A DNA stretch of 64,000 nucleotides. Source: DASXQK01 sp963724385 (GTDB lineage Bacteria > Pseudomonadota > Alphaproteobacteria > Dongiales > Dongiaceae). Where the stretch lies: positions 1,240,001 through 1,304,000 of the forward strand of contig CAVRUJ010000002.1 in NCBI GenBank assembly GCA_963724385.1, in the 5' to 3' direction. Shown one piece after another: positions 16,817 through 26,143 of this stretch (the first letter of the stretch is position 1; every line of letters begins with the position of its first letter). Under the pieces are notes generated by a model that was given only the letters and a program-made list of their open reading frames with translations, had not been told where the DNA came from and did no database searches. The position numbers and the translations under genes were made by a program.

Positions 16817-17886
16817 CGCCCGCGGCTCTTCCCGCCTCGGCCCGGCCGCGAGTCCTCGGCTTCAGGGTCACGCCCCTAACCAAGCGCCGCTTTGCCGCCT
16901 TTCGCGCCAACCGGCGAGGCTTCTGGTCGCTTTGGCTCTTTGTCGGGGTCTTCGTCGCCAGCTTGTTCGCCGACTTCATCGCCAACGACAAACCCCTGCT
17001 CGTCCGCTTCGACGGGCATTTCTATTGCCCCGTTCTGGTCGACTACCCGGAGACGACCTTCGGCGGCGATTTCGAGACCGCGACCGACTACAAGGATCCC
17101 TATGTCGTCGGGCTCATCGAGGCCAAGGGCTGGATGATCTGGCCGCTCATCCCCTTCAGCTACGATAGCGCCGTCCTCGATCTATCCGCCCCGGCGCCCA
17201 CGCCGCCCGATCGCCGCAACTGGCTCGGTACCGACGATCAGGCCCGCGACGTGCTTGCCCGCGTCATCTACGGCTTCCGCATCTCGGTGCTGTTCGGCCT
17301 GACGCTCAGCTTCCTCAGCACGCCCATCGGGATTCTCGCCGGCGCCGTGCAGGGCTATTTCGGCGGCCTGGTCGACATCTCATTTCAGCGCTTCCTCGAA
17401 ATCTTCGGCTCGATCCCGCAGCTTTTCGTGCTGATGATCCTGGCCAGCGCCGTCACGCCCAATTTCTGGTGGCTGCTGGGCATCATGGTGCTGACCAATT
17501 GGACCTGGCCCGTGGGCCTGGTGAGAGCGGAGTTCCTGCGCGCCCGCAACTTCGAATACGTCCGCGCGGCCAGGGCGCTCGGCGTCAGCAATGGCAAGAT
17601 CATGTTCCGCCACTTGCTGCCCAACGCCATGGTTTCGACCCTCACCTTCCTGCCCTTCCAGGTCGGCGGCACGGTGACGCTGCTGACGGCCCTCGACTTC
17701 CTCGGCTTCGGCCTGCCGCCCGGTTCGCCCTCGCTGGGCGAGCTTCTCCATCAGGCCGAGACCAATCTCCAGGCGCCCTGGCTCGGCGTCACGGGCTTCT
17801 TGGTGATGGCCATTCTGCTGACGCTCCTGGTTTTCATCGGCGAGGCGGTGCGGGACGCCTTCGATCCGCGCAAGAACCTCGCATGA
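16813..17886 (+). CDS. yejE: ABC transporter permease YejE
   Basis: Second permease, 357 residues. The N-terminal cytoplasmic segment SPLTKRRF-like LTPLTKRRFAAFRANRRGFWSL matches OppC-type N-terminal domains. A large periplasmic loop follows the first helix. The docking segment is RAARALGVSNGKIMFRHLLPNA. Starts inside the last codons of yejB and its stop overlaps the yejF ATG (ATGA), so the operon is tightly coupled. Confidence 0.93.
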   Translation: MTPAALPASARPRVLGFRVTPLTKRRFAAFRANRRGFWSLWLFVGVFVASLFADFIANDKPLLVRFDGHFYCPVLVDYPETTFGGDFETATDYKDPYVVGLIEAKGWMIWPLIPFSYDSAVLDLSAPAPTPPDRRNWLGTDDQARDVLARVIYGFRISVLFGLTLSFLSTPIGILAGAVQGYFGGLVDISFQRFLEIFGSIPQLFVLMILASAVTPNFWWLLGIMVLTNWTWPVGLVRAEFLRARNFEYVRAARALGVSNGKIMFRHLLPNAMVSTLTFLPFQVGGTVTLLTALDFLGFGLPPGSPSLGELLHQAETNLQAPWLGVTGFLVMAILLTLLVFIGEAVRDAFDPRKNLA

Positions 17887-19529
17887 GCGGCGGAGCACAC
17901 GACTCGCAGCCCTTGCTGGAAGTGACGGATCTCGCCGTCACCTTCGGCGCCGGAGAGAGCGCGGTCGCCGCAGTCGACGGCGCCTCCTTCACGCTTGCCA
18001 AGGGCGAGACCCTGGCGCTGGTCGGCGAGAGCGGCTCGGGCAAGACGGTAACGGCTCTTTCGATTCTCCAGCTCCTGCCTTATCCGCGCGCACGCCATCC
18101 GCGTGGCAGCATCCGCTTCCTGGGCGAGGAGCTGATCGGCGCCAAGCCGGAGCGCCTGCGCGAGATCCGCGGCAACCGCATCGCCATGGTGTTCCAGGAG
18201 CCGATGACCTCCTTGAACCCGCTTCACCGGGTGGAACGCCAGATCGGCGAGGTGCTGAGGCTCCATAAGCATCTGCCCGAGAACCTCGCGCGCGCGCGCA
18301 TCCTGGAACTGCTGCATCTGGTCGGGTTGCCGGAGGCCGAGCGGCGGCTGGGCGCCTTCCCGCACGAGCTTTCGGGCGGCCAGCGCCAGCGGGTGATGAT
18401 CGCCATGGCGCTGGCCAACGAACCCGATCTGCTCATCGCCGACGAGCCGACCACGGCGCTCGACGTCACCATCCAGGCCCAGATCCTGGCCCTGCTGAAA
18501 GAGCTGCAGGCGAAGCTCGGCATGGCCCTGCTGCTGATCACCCATGATCTCCACATCGTGCGCAAGATGGCGGATCATGTCTCGGTGATGACCGGCGGGC
18601 ATATCGTCGAGCAAGGCGAGGTGGCCGAGGTCTTCGCCCGGCCCAAGCATGCCTATACCCGCCGGCTTCTGGCCGCCGAGCCCAAGGGCCGGCCGGCTTC
18701 CGCACCGGCCGACGCCCCGCTGCTCGCCGAGGCCGGCGATCTCAAAGTCTGGTTTCCCATCAAGAAAGGCGTGCTGCGCCGCGTGGTCGACCACGTGAAG
18801 GCGGTGGACGGCGTCTCCTTCCATCTGCGCCAGGGTCACACCCTGGGCGTAGTCGGCGAAAGCGGCTCGGGCAAGACGACGCTGGGGCTCGCCTTCCTCC
18901 GCCTGGTGGCGAGCCGGGGGGAGATCCGCTTCGATGGCAAGTCGATCCAGGGCTTGGGCGCGGCAACCTTGCGGCCCTTGCGCCGGGCCATGCAGATCGT
19001 GTTCCAGGATCCCTTCGGTTCCCTCTCGCCCCGGCTTTCCATCGCCGAGATCGTCGGCGAAGGCCTCGCGGTTCACGCGGCCGAAGCAACGGCCGAGGAG
19101 CGCGACGCCAGGGTCGTGGAAGCCTTGGGCGAGGTCGGCCTCGATCCGGATAGCCGCTTCCGCTATCCCCACGAATTCTCCGGCGGCCAGCGCCAGCGCG
19201 TCGCGATCGCCCGCGCGCTCGTCCTGAAGCCGAGCCTGATCGTGCTCGACGAGCCGACCTCGGCGCTCGACATGTCGGTCCAGGCCCAGATCGTCAACCT
19301 GCTGCGCGCCCTCCAGCTCCGCCACCGCCTGGCCTATATCTTCATCAGCCACGACCTCAGGGTCATCCGGGCCCTGGCCGACGAAGTGCTGGTGATGAAG
19401 GATGGCCGTATCGTCGAGCAAGGCGCGGCCGACGTTCTGTTCGAACGGCCGAAGGAAGCCTATACCCGGGCCCTGCTTGCGGCCGCCTTCTCCCTCGAAG
19501 CCGTCGAGACCAACGCCGTGCGAATGTGA
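17883..19529 (+). CDS. yejF: ABC transporter ATPase YejF, two fused nucleotide-binding domains
   Basis: Energises the Yej importer. The 548-residue protein contains two complete ATPase domains. The first has Walker A GESGSGKT, signature LSGGQRQRV and Walker B LLIADEPTTALD. The second repeats GESGSGKT, FSGGQRQRV and LIVLDEPTSALD. Each ends in the oligopeptide C-terminal extension (YTRRLLAAEP and YTRALLAAAF). The ATG at 17883 overlaps the yejE stop. The fused layout is the normal YejF architecture. Confidence 0.94.
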   Translation: MSGGAHDSQPLLEVTDLAVTFGAGESAVAAVDGASFTLAKGETLALVGESGSGKTVTALSILQLLPYPRARHPRGSIRFLGEELIGAKPERLREIRGNRIAMVFQEPMTSLNPLHRVERQIGEVLRLHKHLPENLARARILELLHLVGLPEAERRLGAFPHELSGGQRQRVMIAMALANEPDLLIADEPTTALDVTIQAQILALLKELQAKLGMALLLITHDLHIVRKMADHVSVMTGGHIVEQGEVAEVFARPKHAYTRRLLAAEPKGRPASAPADAPLLAEAGDLKVWFPIKKGVLRRVVDHVKAVDGVSFHLRQGHTLGVVGESGSGKTTLGLAFLRLVASRGEIRFDGKSIQGLGAATLRPLRRAMQIVFQDPFGSLSPRLSIAEIVGEGLAVHAAEATAEERDARVVEALGEVGLDPDSRFRYPHEFSGGQRQRVAIARALVLKPSLIVLDEPTSALDMSVQAQIVNLLRALQLRHRLAYIFISHDLRVIRALADEVLVMKDGRIVEQGAADVLFERPKEAYTRALLAAAFSLEAVETNAVRM

Positions 19530-19540
19530 AGGGAACACTC

Positions 19541-20473
19541 ATGGCCGTACTGTTGTGCAGCCGAACCGTCGATCCCGCGCCCTGGCGCGCCGCCTTCCGC
19601 GCCCAGGCGCCGGAGATCGACTTCCGGGTCTGGCCCGAGACGGGCCCGGTGGAGGACATCGAGTTCATCCTCACCTGGCTCCATCCGCCGGGCGAGTTGC
19701 GCCGCTACCCGAGGCTGAAGGCCGTTCTGACGCTCGGCGCCGGCGTGGAAAAGCTGCTGCTCGATCCCGACCTGCCGCCGGGCATCCCGATCGTGCGATT
19801 GGTCGATCGGGCGCTTACCGCGGGCATGAGCGAATATGCCTTGCTCCACGTGCTGCGCTATCACCGGCAGATGCCAGAGCTCGAAGCCATGCAGCGCCGG
19901 GCCGAGTGGATCGACGAAGTCGAGAGCCCGCCGGCCTGGGAAAGGCGGGTCGGCCTCCTGGGCCTGGGCGTGCTGGGCGGCGATGCGGCCGCCAAGCTCG
20001 CGGCGCTTGGATTCCAGGTGGCAGGCTGGAGCCTGTCCAAGAAATCGATCTCCGGCGTCGCGTCTTATACGGGCGAGGAAGGCCTGGCGAAGCTTCTCGC
20101 CTGGAGCCAGATCCTGGTCTGCCTGCTGCCGCTCACCTCGTCCACCCGCGGCATCGTCAACGCCAGAACCCTGGCGCTTCTGCCGCGCGGCGCCTTCTTC
20201 ATCAACTGCGCCCGGGGCGGCCATGTCGTGGAGAGCGACCTTCTTGCCGCGCTCGATTCCGGCCAGATCGCCCATGCAACTCTCGACGTCTTCGCCGAGG
20301 AGCCGCTGCCGCCCAGCCATCCGTTCTGGCGGCATCCGCGCGTGACCGTGACGCCCCACAACGCCAGCCTCACCTGGGCGCCAACGGCCATCGAGCACAT
20401 ACTGGCCAACATGAAGCGCCACGCGGCCGGCGAGCCCATGAGCCCGCTGGTCGACCCGAAGCGGGAATATTAG
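19541..20473 (+). CDS. ghrA: glyoxylate/hydroxypyruvate reductase A-like 2-hydroxyacid dehydrogenase
   Basis: NAD(P)H-dependent reductase of the D-2-hydroxyacid dehydrogenase family, 310 residues. The nucleotide fold is GLLGLGVLGGDAAAKL. The catalytic set is R in NCARGGHVVE, E in FAEEPLP and H in TPHNASLTW. The short form and the LTWLHPPGEL / GAGVEKLL segments match GhrA. The ATG at 19541 follows AAGGGA, 11 bases after yejF. Its place at the end of yejABEF suggests cotranscription, though the link to peptide uptake is unclear. Confidence 0.85.
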   Translation: MAVLLCSRTVDPAPWRAAFRAQAPEIDFRVWPETGPVEDIEFILTWLHPPGELRRYPRLKAVLTLGAGVEKLLLDPDLPPGIPIVRLVDRALTAGMSEYALLHVLRYHRQMPELEAMQRRAEWIDEVESPPAWERRVGLLGLGVLGGDAAAKLAALGFQVAGWSLSKKSISGVASYTGEEGLAKLLAWSQILVCLLPLTSSTRGIVNARTLALLPRGAFFINCARGGHVVESDLLAALDSGQIAHATLDVFAEEPLPPSHPFWRHPRVTVTPHNASLTWAPTAIEHILANMKRHAAGEPMSPLVDPKREY

Positions 20474-20479
20474 CCGGAG

Positions 20480-22096
20480 ATGACGGCTGGCTTCGCGCCC
20501 ATGGAATCTGGCGGCTTATCCCTGGACCGAAATGTCGTGCGGGCAACCTGGCTGTTGCTGCTCGCCGTTGGTCTGGCGGGGCTAGCCCATCTTGCCTTCC
20601 TGCCGCCCTTCGAGGGTTTCGACGAGACAGGCCATTTCTCCTATATCCAGCAGATTGCGGATACGGGCCAGATTCCCCACCCGGGCGCCGACCGCAAGTC
20701 CGCCGATGTCCGCGCCTATCCGGGCCCCCGCGCTTATGGCGGCGTTGCGCCCTTCGACCAGAACGGCGGCATGACGTACAAGAACTTCTTTGCGGGTCCC
20801 CTGCCCAGTCCATTGGGTCCTGTCGACCGAAGCTATGCGCCCGGCGACAGTCTGAACGGCGAAGCGCAGCATCCCCCGCTCTTCTATATCCTTCTGGTCC
20901 CGTTCTATCTCCTGGGGCGCAACTGGAGTTGGCCGGCCCTGTTTTTTCTGCTGCGGAGCGCTTCCTGGGCGCTGGCCTTCACCGGCTTCGTCGTCGGTTG
21001 CCTGGCGACCCAGCGTCAGTTGCGATCGATGGACTGTTTCCCGCCATTGCTGCTTGTGGTGCCCGCCTGGCCCTTCCTATTTCCTCAGTTCTTTCCCGAG
21101 ATGGCAAGGCTCGGCAATGACAGCCTGTGCCTTCTATTGGTGGGCATTGCCTGGGCATTGCTGCTGCGCCTTCTGGAACGGCAGCGGCCGGCCGAGGCAA
21201 TACTCATGGGCATCATTCTCGGGCTTGGCCTCCTGACCAAGGCCTTCTTCCTGGGAATCACGGGGGGCATGGCGCTCTTCCTCGTTTTCGTGGCCCTGAA
21301 GCGTCGCGATTGGAGTCTCGTCCGGAACACCGCAATGATGACCGCGGTCGCAATCGCGCTTGGCGGGGCCTGGTATGTCCATGAGCTGCTGTCCACGGGA
21401 TCGCTGACTGGGGCCCGAGACGTCCTGGCCGCGGCTCAACAAGGCGATTTGGGGCAGATGATGATCGAGAGCTTCAGCCTGCCCGGTTTCCTACAGGGGA
21501 TGGGGCAGATTGCCGTCAGCTTCGCGTGGGCGGGGACTTGGTCCTTCGGCAGGTTTCCCCCGATCTATACGCTACCCCTGATCCTGCTCGCCCTGTTGCC
21601 TTTGCTCGTATGGCTGCGCCGGCTGGCCCGGCTGCCCATCGCTGCTGCCGCTCCCTTGTTCATTGCAGGTCCCTTTATACTCGGCCTCGCCTATTTCCGG
21701 TTGACGCAGATGGCCCGTGCCGGCGAAGGAGCAGGGACGCCAGGCTGGTATCTGCACATGCTGGCCGGACCACTGTCGCTTGCCCTCGTTCTCGGCTGGC
21801 GATGGCGGCGCGCGCTGGCCGCGCTTTGTGTCTACGCGCTCGGATTCCACGTTGTCGTTTGGGCCATGCAGCTCTCGCTCTTCAGCGGCTGCGCCTACAA
21901 GGCCGGCACGTACAGGTACACTCAAATCGACCTGGGCGGCTGCTTCATCGTTCCCGAGCGACTGGCCATCCTCGGCTACCCGCTGTTGGGAGGCGTGGCC
22001 TTGGCGGCGGCCCTGGCATGCGCGGCGGGCGGGACATTCTGGTTCTACCGCAAATGGCGCGCAGCACCCCGCGTCATGGACATCGCGGCAGGCTAG
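20480..22096 (+). CDS. polytopic membrane protein, GT-C-fold glycosyltransferase-like
   Basis: A 538-residue inner-membrane protein with about 11-12 helices. The first periplasmic loop has FEGFDETGHFSY, an acidic motif in the position of the GT-C catalytic aspartate. A later loop has AQHPPLFYILL, typical of the GT39/ArnT and DUF2142-like group that uses polyprenyl-phosphate sugars. It starts seven bases after ghrA and overlaps the convergent GT2 gene by 23 bases at its 3' end. It probably transfers a sugar outside the membrane using a lipid-linked donor, perhaps made by the GT2 enzyme next to it. Exact substrate is unknown. Confidence 0.68.
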   Translation: MTAGFAPMESGGLSLDRNVVRATWLLLLAVGLAGLAHLAFLPPFEGFDETGHFSYIQQIADTGQIPHPGADRKSADVRAYPGPRAYGGVAPFDQNGGMTYKNFFAGPLPSPLGPVDRSYAPGDSLNGEAQHPPLFYILLVPFYLLGRNWSWPALFFLLRSASWALAFTGFVVGCLATQRQLRSMDCFPPLLLVVPAWPFLFPQFFPEMARLGNDSLCLLLVGIAWALLLRLLERQRPAEAILMGIILGLGLLTKAFFLGITGGMALFLVFVALKRRDWSLVRNTAMMTAVAIALGGAWYVHELLSTGSLTGARDVLAAAQQGDLGQMMIESFSLPGFLQGMGQIAVSFAWAGTWSFGRFPPIYTLPLILLALLPLLVWLRRLARLPIAAAAPLFIAGPFILGLAYFRLTQMARAGEGAGTPGWYLHMLAGPLSLALVLGWRWRRALAALCVYALGFHVVVWAMQLSLFSGCAYKAGTYRYTQIDLGGCFIVPERLAILGYPLLGGVALAAALACAAGGTFWFYRKWRAAPRVMDIAAG

Positions 22097-22781
22097 AGCA
22101 AGATCGGGTCAGCTCAAGCGCCAGATATCGGAGCAGCTGCATCCCGGTGGGAATGGCCTTGAAGTGGGTCTTGGCCCCCGGTCGGGACTTCTCGACCACC
22201 GGAAACTCCACCACCTTGTATCCCTTGCGGTAGCTGCGTACTACCATTTCGAGGTCGATGGACAGGCCGTCCGACAAAGGCTCGATGGCGGCAAACCGGT
22301 CTCGTCGCATGCCGCGAAAGCCGTGCAGGACGTCCCAGATCAACGGCCCCTTGCGCCGCCAAATCGTTCCTGCAATAAGCCCGAGACCCAACACGAACCA
22401 CTTGCGCGGCCGCAGCAGGCTCCCGTCCTCCTCATTGCGGGCGTCGTGGATCATGCGGCTTGCAATGACGAGATCGAATCCCCGTTCGAAGAGCGGGCGG
22501 AACTTCGCCACTTCGCTGGGGTCGATGCTGCCCTTGGGATGGAAGACGACCAAGGCGTCAGTGGTGCAATGCTCAAAGGCACAGAGATAAGCCTGGTTAT
22601 AGCCGGCGCGCGGCTGCAGATGAACGGCGATGCCTTGAGACTCGAGGTAGGCGATCGTGCCGTCCGTACTGCCGCCATCGACCGCGTAAACCTTGTCGAA
22701 TTGGTGGAGCGGCAGCCGCGGTACGTCGGTCCGACAGCCATCGATCTCGTCATAAGTCAGCAGACAAAGACTCAAGGTCAT
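22074..22781 (-). CDS. family 2 glycosyltransferase, polyprenyl-phosphate sugar synthase-like
   Basis: Predicted cytoplasmic GT2 enzyme, 235 residues. It has the nucleotide-sugar motif AVDGGSTDGT and a later FRGMRRDRFAAIEPLSDGLSIDLEMV segment resembling polyprenol-phosphate-mannose/glucose synthases. Where these usually have a DxD-type DADLQ motif, this protein has VVFHPKGSIDP, so metal binding may differ. ATG at 22781 (MTLSLCLLTYDE) is chosen because it starts at the first strand. A start at 22847 would overlap the upstream STELLO gene by 17 bases and cannot be excluded. Confidence 0.78.
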   Translation of the reverse strand: MTLSLCLLTYDEIDGCRTDVPRLPLHQFDKVYAVDGGSTDGTIAYLESQGIAVHLQPRAGYNQAYLCAFEHCTTDALVVFHPKGSIDPSEVAKFRPLFERGFDLVIASRMIHDARNEEDGSLLRPRKWFVLGLGLIAGTIWRRKGPLIWDVLHGFRGMRRDRFAAIEPLSDGLSIDLEMVVRSYRKGYKVVEFPVVEKSRPGAKTHFKAIPTGMQLLRYLALELTRSCSSLPRCP

Positions 22782-22830
22782 GCGGGAATCCCGCGTTGCC
22801 TCGGCGGATCCGCCGCGGCGCGGCGTTTGT

Positions 22831-23847
22831 TCACCCCCTTGTCTCATCGTTCAACCCGTCGAGATCGGCGATCCAGGCGTCGAGCAACGGCAATTCGGCC
22901 GCGCCGACCATCCCGCAGCGAACCAGCGCTTCGTAGCATCGGCGAAGACCCTTCGCGATCGCCTCGGCCCCTCCCTCTATCGGGAGTTCCTCCAAAATGC
23001 GGCAGATGCGCTCATTGTGGAGATAGCCTGGAACCTCGTCCGCGAAATCGCGCATGAGGTCATGCTCATTGCGCTCCTGCCGCACCGTCGGCCCATGAAA
23101 CAAGACGCTCCAGCCGTTCTCCCAGGCGATCCGCTGCGCAACGAAGCTGCGCCAGATATCGGTCATGCGAAATGAGCAGTGGGTGGGCAGGTACAGAAGC
23201 GGAAAGGCCGCCGGCCACCAGGCCGTGTTCTGGCTGTTGAAGGGACACCAGGATCCCTTGCCCAGGGCAAGGCGCCGGTCGTTGCGGAACGTCTGGGGCA
23301 AAGGCAGGACAAGGCGATAGATGGCATCAACGTCGGGGTTCTCGTCTGCGAGACCCTGTTGGATCGGGCAATCGACCTCGGCAACCGCCAGGGACTCGAA
23401 GGGGGTCGGGTTCACCCCGGCCTTGTCGAGCGGCAGGCCGCGCGGCCAGATGTTCGCTTCGGAAAAATATCGATACACGTTCACCCAGCCCCTGCCCGAC
23501 GACAACGGGGCGCAAAGCGAGCGCGAGCGCTCCGCGAAGAAGGCAGGGCGAGGGAAGTTGTCATCGTCGGTTTCGATGATCAGTCCTGCGCCCTCGGAGA
23601 TCGCAAGCAGGTAGCCGATGTTCTTGCGGCTGTAATGCCCCAACGGAGCGAGGCGGGCGAGCCTGAGGCCGGTCTTCGACTGCTGGTCGATCGAAAGAAA
23701 GCGACAGCCTTCGAGAACGAAAACGGCGGGGCTGCGGGCATCGCCTATGACAATGAAATCATGTCCCGCCTGGGCCGCGCCCTCTGCCAGGGCTCGCAGC
23801 GCGGCATTGGGTCGCTGGACCGAGGTAACGATGATTGAAGTCGTCAT
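22831..23847 (-). CDS. STELLO (DUF288)-family putative glycosyltransferase
   Basis: A 338-residue protein with the STELLO hallmarks: IIVTSVQRPN at the start, FLSIDQQSKTGLRLARLAPLGHYSRKNIGYLLAI and the acidic IIETDDDNFPRPAFF motif (compare ETDDDN in plant STELLO proteins and nematode homologues). Plant members sit in the Golgi and help cellulose synthase assembly; bacterial members are poorly studied. No membrane segment is present. The ATG at 23847 gives the family N-terminus. It lies 59 bases after the aminopeptidase stop and next to GT2 and GT-C genes, which suggests a role in a cell-surface glycan. Assignment is from pattern recognition. Confidence 0.75.
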   Translation of the reverse strand: MTTSIIVTSVQRPNAALRALAEGAAQAGHDFIVIGDARSPAVFVLEGCRFLSIDQQSKTGLRLARLAPLGHYSRKNIGYLLAISEGAGLIIETDDDNFPRPAFFAERSRSLCAPLSSGRGWVNVYRYFSEANIWPRGLPLDKAGVNPTPFESLAVAEVDCPIQQGLADENPDVDAIYRLVLPLPQTFRNDRRLALGKGSWCPFNSQNTAWWPAAFPLLYLPTHCSFRMTDIWRSFVAQRIAWENGWSVLFHGPTVRQERNEHDLMRDFADEVPGYLHNERICRILEELPIEGGAEAIAKGLRRCYEALVRCGMVGAAELPLLDAWIADLDGLNDETRG

Positions 23848-23906
23848 CGGCGTTCGTCAGTTGATGCGCATCATCCCCGGAAGCCCAACTTCCAACCGAG
23901 GCAGGG

Positions 23907-25295
23907 CTACCTTTTCCGCCGAGGCCCCGCCTGGTCGGCGATGAGGGCATAGAGGGCGCGGATGGCGACGGCTTCGGCGCCGACCGGCCGGCCGGGACGG
24001 GCTGTGGGGTTCCAGGCCATGACATCCAGGTGCAGCCAGTGCGTGGCCGGATCGACGAAATCGGCGAGGAAAAGCGCCGCCGTGATGGCGCCCGCAAACG
24101 GGCTGTCGCCGGCGTTGTTGATGTCGGCGATCTTGCTGTCGATAAGCTTCCGGTAGGGCTTGTGGAGCGGCAGGCGCCACAGGGGATCCTCCACCGCCTT
24201 GCCATGTTTCAGGACCGCCTCGGCCACGAGGTCGTCATTGGCGAAGAGGGCCGGCAGATCCGGCCCCAGCGCCACGCGGGCCGCGCCCGTCAAGGTGGCG
24301 ATGTCGATCAGGAGGTCGGGCTTTTCCGTGTCCGCCTCGGCCAGCGCGTCGCAGAGAATGACGCGGCCTTCGGCATCGGTATTGCCGATCTCGACCGTGA
24401 GCCCCTTGCGGGAGCGGACGATGTCGAGCGGCCGATAGGCGTTGGCCGAGACGCTGTTCTCCACCGCCGGGATGAGGACGCGCAGGCGCAGTTCGAGGCC
24501 GGCCGCCATGATCATCTGGGCGAGGCCCAGGACATGGGCCGCTCCGCCCATGTCCTTCTTCATCAGCTGCATGTAGTTGGCGGTCTTCAGGTCGAGCCCG
24601 CCGCTGTCGAAGCAGACCCCCTTGCCCACCAATGTCACCTTGGGCCCGCGCCTGCCCCAGCGCAGGTCGATCAGGCGCGGAGGCCGGCTGCTGGCGCGGC
24701 CGACGATGTGGATGCAGGGGTAGTTGCGCTTCAGAAGGGCGGGCCCGATGATGGTGGAGAACTTCGCCCCGCCGGCCTTGGCCACCTTGCGCGCCGCTTC
24801 CGCGAGCTCGGCCGGGCCCATGTCCTCGGCCGGCGTGTTGACCAGGTCGCGCACCAGGAAGATGGCTGCCGCTTCGCGCCGGACCCTGGCCTTGTCGGCG
24901 GCCTTGGGCAAGGCGAGCCGCGCCGGCTTGCGATCACGCTTCTTGTAGCGATCGAAGCCGTAACCGCCCAGCGCCCAGCCGAGTGCCGCCGCCGTAGCCG
25001 CCTCGCCTTCCATCGCGTCGGGCAGCCGGTAGACGGCTTCCGGCAAAGCCACGGGCAGATCGCCATAGGACCAGATGTCCGTTTCCGCCGTCACGCCCAG
25101 CGCCACGCAGGCCAGCCTGCCCGCCGCATCGGGGATCAGCAGATGCCGGCCGGGCTTCGCCTTGTAGCCGTTGGCCGCAACCCAGGCTTTTGTGACTGCG
25201 TCTTGCCCGGCGAGCCAGCGCTCGAGCCCGCCTTCGGGGATCGGCTCGATGGCGATTGCGCCGGCGGGCGTGCGGTCGACGAGATGCTCGAGCAT
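23907..25295 (-). CDS. leucyl aminopeptidase family M17 peptidase
   Basis: Cytosolic di-zinc aminopeptidase, 462 residues, removing N-terminal residues from peptides. The catalytic domain shows GKGVCFDSGGLDLKTANYMQLMKKDMGG (metal aspartate and catalytic lysine region) and the family signature NTDAEGRVILCDAL with the conserved arginine. The shorter, divergent N-terminal domain fits the PepB/alphaproteobacterial M17 group rather than E. coli PepA. The ATG at 25295 has GAGGAA about seven bases upstream and is preferred to the TTG 15 bases earlier. Confidence 0.92.
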   Translation of the reverse strand: MLEHLVDRTPAGAIAIEPIPEGGLERWLAGQDAVTKAWVAANGYKAKPGRHLLIPDAAGRLACVALGVTAETDIWSYGDLPVALPEAVYRLPDAMEGEAATAAALGWALGGYGFDRYKKRDRKPARLALPKAADKARVRREAAAIFLVRDLVNTPAEDMGPAELAEAARKVAKAGGAKFSTIIGPALLKRNYPCIHIVGRASSRPPRLIDLRWGRRGPKVTLVGKGVCFDSGGLDLKTANYMQLMKKDMGGAAHVLGLAQMIMAAGLELRLRVLIPAVENSVSANAYRPLDIVRSRKGLTVEIGNTDAEGRVILCDALAEADTEKPDLLIDIATLTGAARVALGPDLPALFANDDLVAEAVLKHGKAVEDPLWRLPLHKPYRKLIDSKIADINNAGDSPFAGAITAALFLADFVDPATHWLHLDVMAWNPTARPGRPVGAEAVAIRALYALIADQAGPRRKR

Positions 25296-25430
25296 GGCGG
25301 GATTCCTCAAGGTCTATTGGCGTTGGCGAGCGAAGATCAGCATGGCGGGCACAACCGTCCCTGAAAAGGGGTTGTCTAGCTGCGCCGGAACGGGTGACAC
25401 TCGCCGCCCCTTCCCGCCGGAGACCGCCCG

Positions 25431-26093
25431 ATGGCCACCCCGTTCCTGCTGATCGGCAACAAGAACTATTCCTCCTGGTCGCTCAGGCCCTGGCTCGCGC
25501 TGAAGCATATCGGCAGGCCATTCGAGGAATCCCTTGTGGCCCTCGACCAGAAGGACAGCAAGGCCAAGATCCTGAAGCACTCGCCCTCGGGCAAGGTGCC
25601 GTTCCTGCGCCACGGCAAGATCGAGGTCTGGGAGTCCCTTGCCATCTGCGAATACCTGGCCGAGGCCTTTCCCGATGCTGAGCTCTGGCCCAAGGACGGC
25701 GCGGCGCGTGCCCATGCCAGGGCCGTCAGCAGCGAAATGCATGCCGGCTTCCCGGAGCTTCGGCGTAACCTGCCCATGGACATCAGCCGCGAGCTGAAGG
25801 CCAAGAGCCGGGCCGCTCAAGTCCCGGGCGAGATTGCCCGGGTGCAGCAGATCTGGGCCGGCTGCCGCAAGCGTTTCGGCGCCGGCGGGCCCTTCCTGTT
25901 CGGCAAGTTCTCCATCGCCGACTGCATGTTCGCCCCCGTCGTCACCCGCTTCCGGACCTATGGGGTGAAGCTGGAACCGGTCAACGAAGCCTACGCCGAA
26001 GCCGTGATGACCCATCCGGCCATGGTCGAGTGGATCGAAGGGGCCAAGCGTGAGCCCTGGGTCATCGTCTACGACGTGTTCAAGGAGAAATGA
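25431..26093 (+). CDS. glutathione S-transferase family protein
   Basis: Cytoplasmic 220-residue GST. The thioredoxin-like N-terminal domain has NKNYSSWSLRPWLAL with the likely catalytic serine (S13-S15 region), then SPSGKVPFL (cis-proline) and WESLAICEYLAE (glutathione-binding ES). An all-helical C-terminal domain includes FSIADCMFAPVV. The YSSWS start resembles a zeta/YfcF-like bacterial subgroup. It is divergent from the aminopeptidase and 50 bases before a CarS-like gene. Confidence 0.87.
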   Translation: MATPFLLIGNKNYSSWSLRPWLALKHIGRPFEESLVALDQKDSKAKILKHSPSGKVPFLRHGKIEVWESLAICEYLAEAFPDAELWPKDGAARAHARAVSSEMHAGFPELRRNLPMDISRELKAKSRAAQVPGEIARVQQIWAGCRKRFGAGGPFLFGKFSIADCMFAPVVTRFRTYGVKLEPVNEAYAEAVMTHPAMVEWIEGAKREPWVIVYDVFKEK

Positions 26094-26143
26094 GCGCCGG
26101 GCCCCGCTCCTTGCGCCAGGGAAACGAGGGATAGGACTCCTCG

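Noticed and set aside
17751..19538. 595-codon minus-strand open frame
   Set aside because: Antisense to yejF, whose paired ATPase motifs prove the plus strand is coding.
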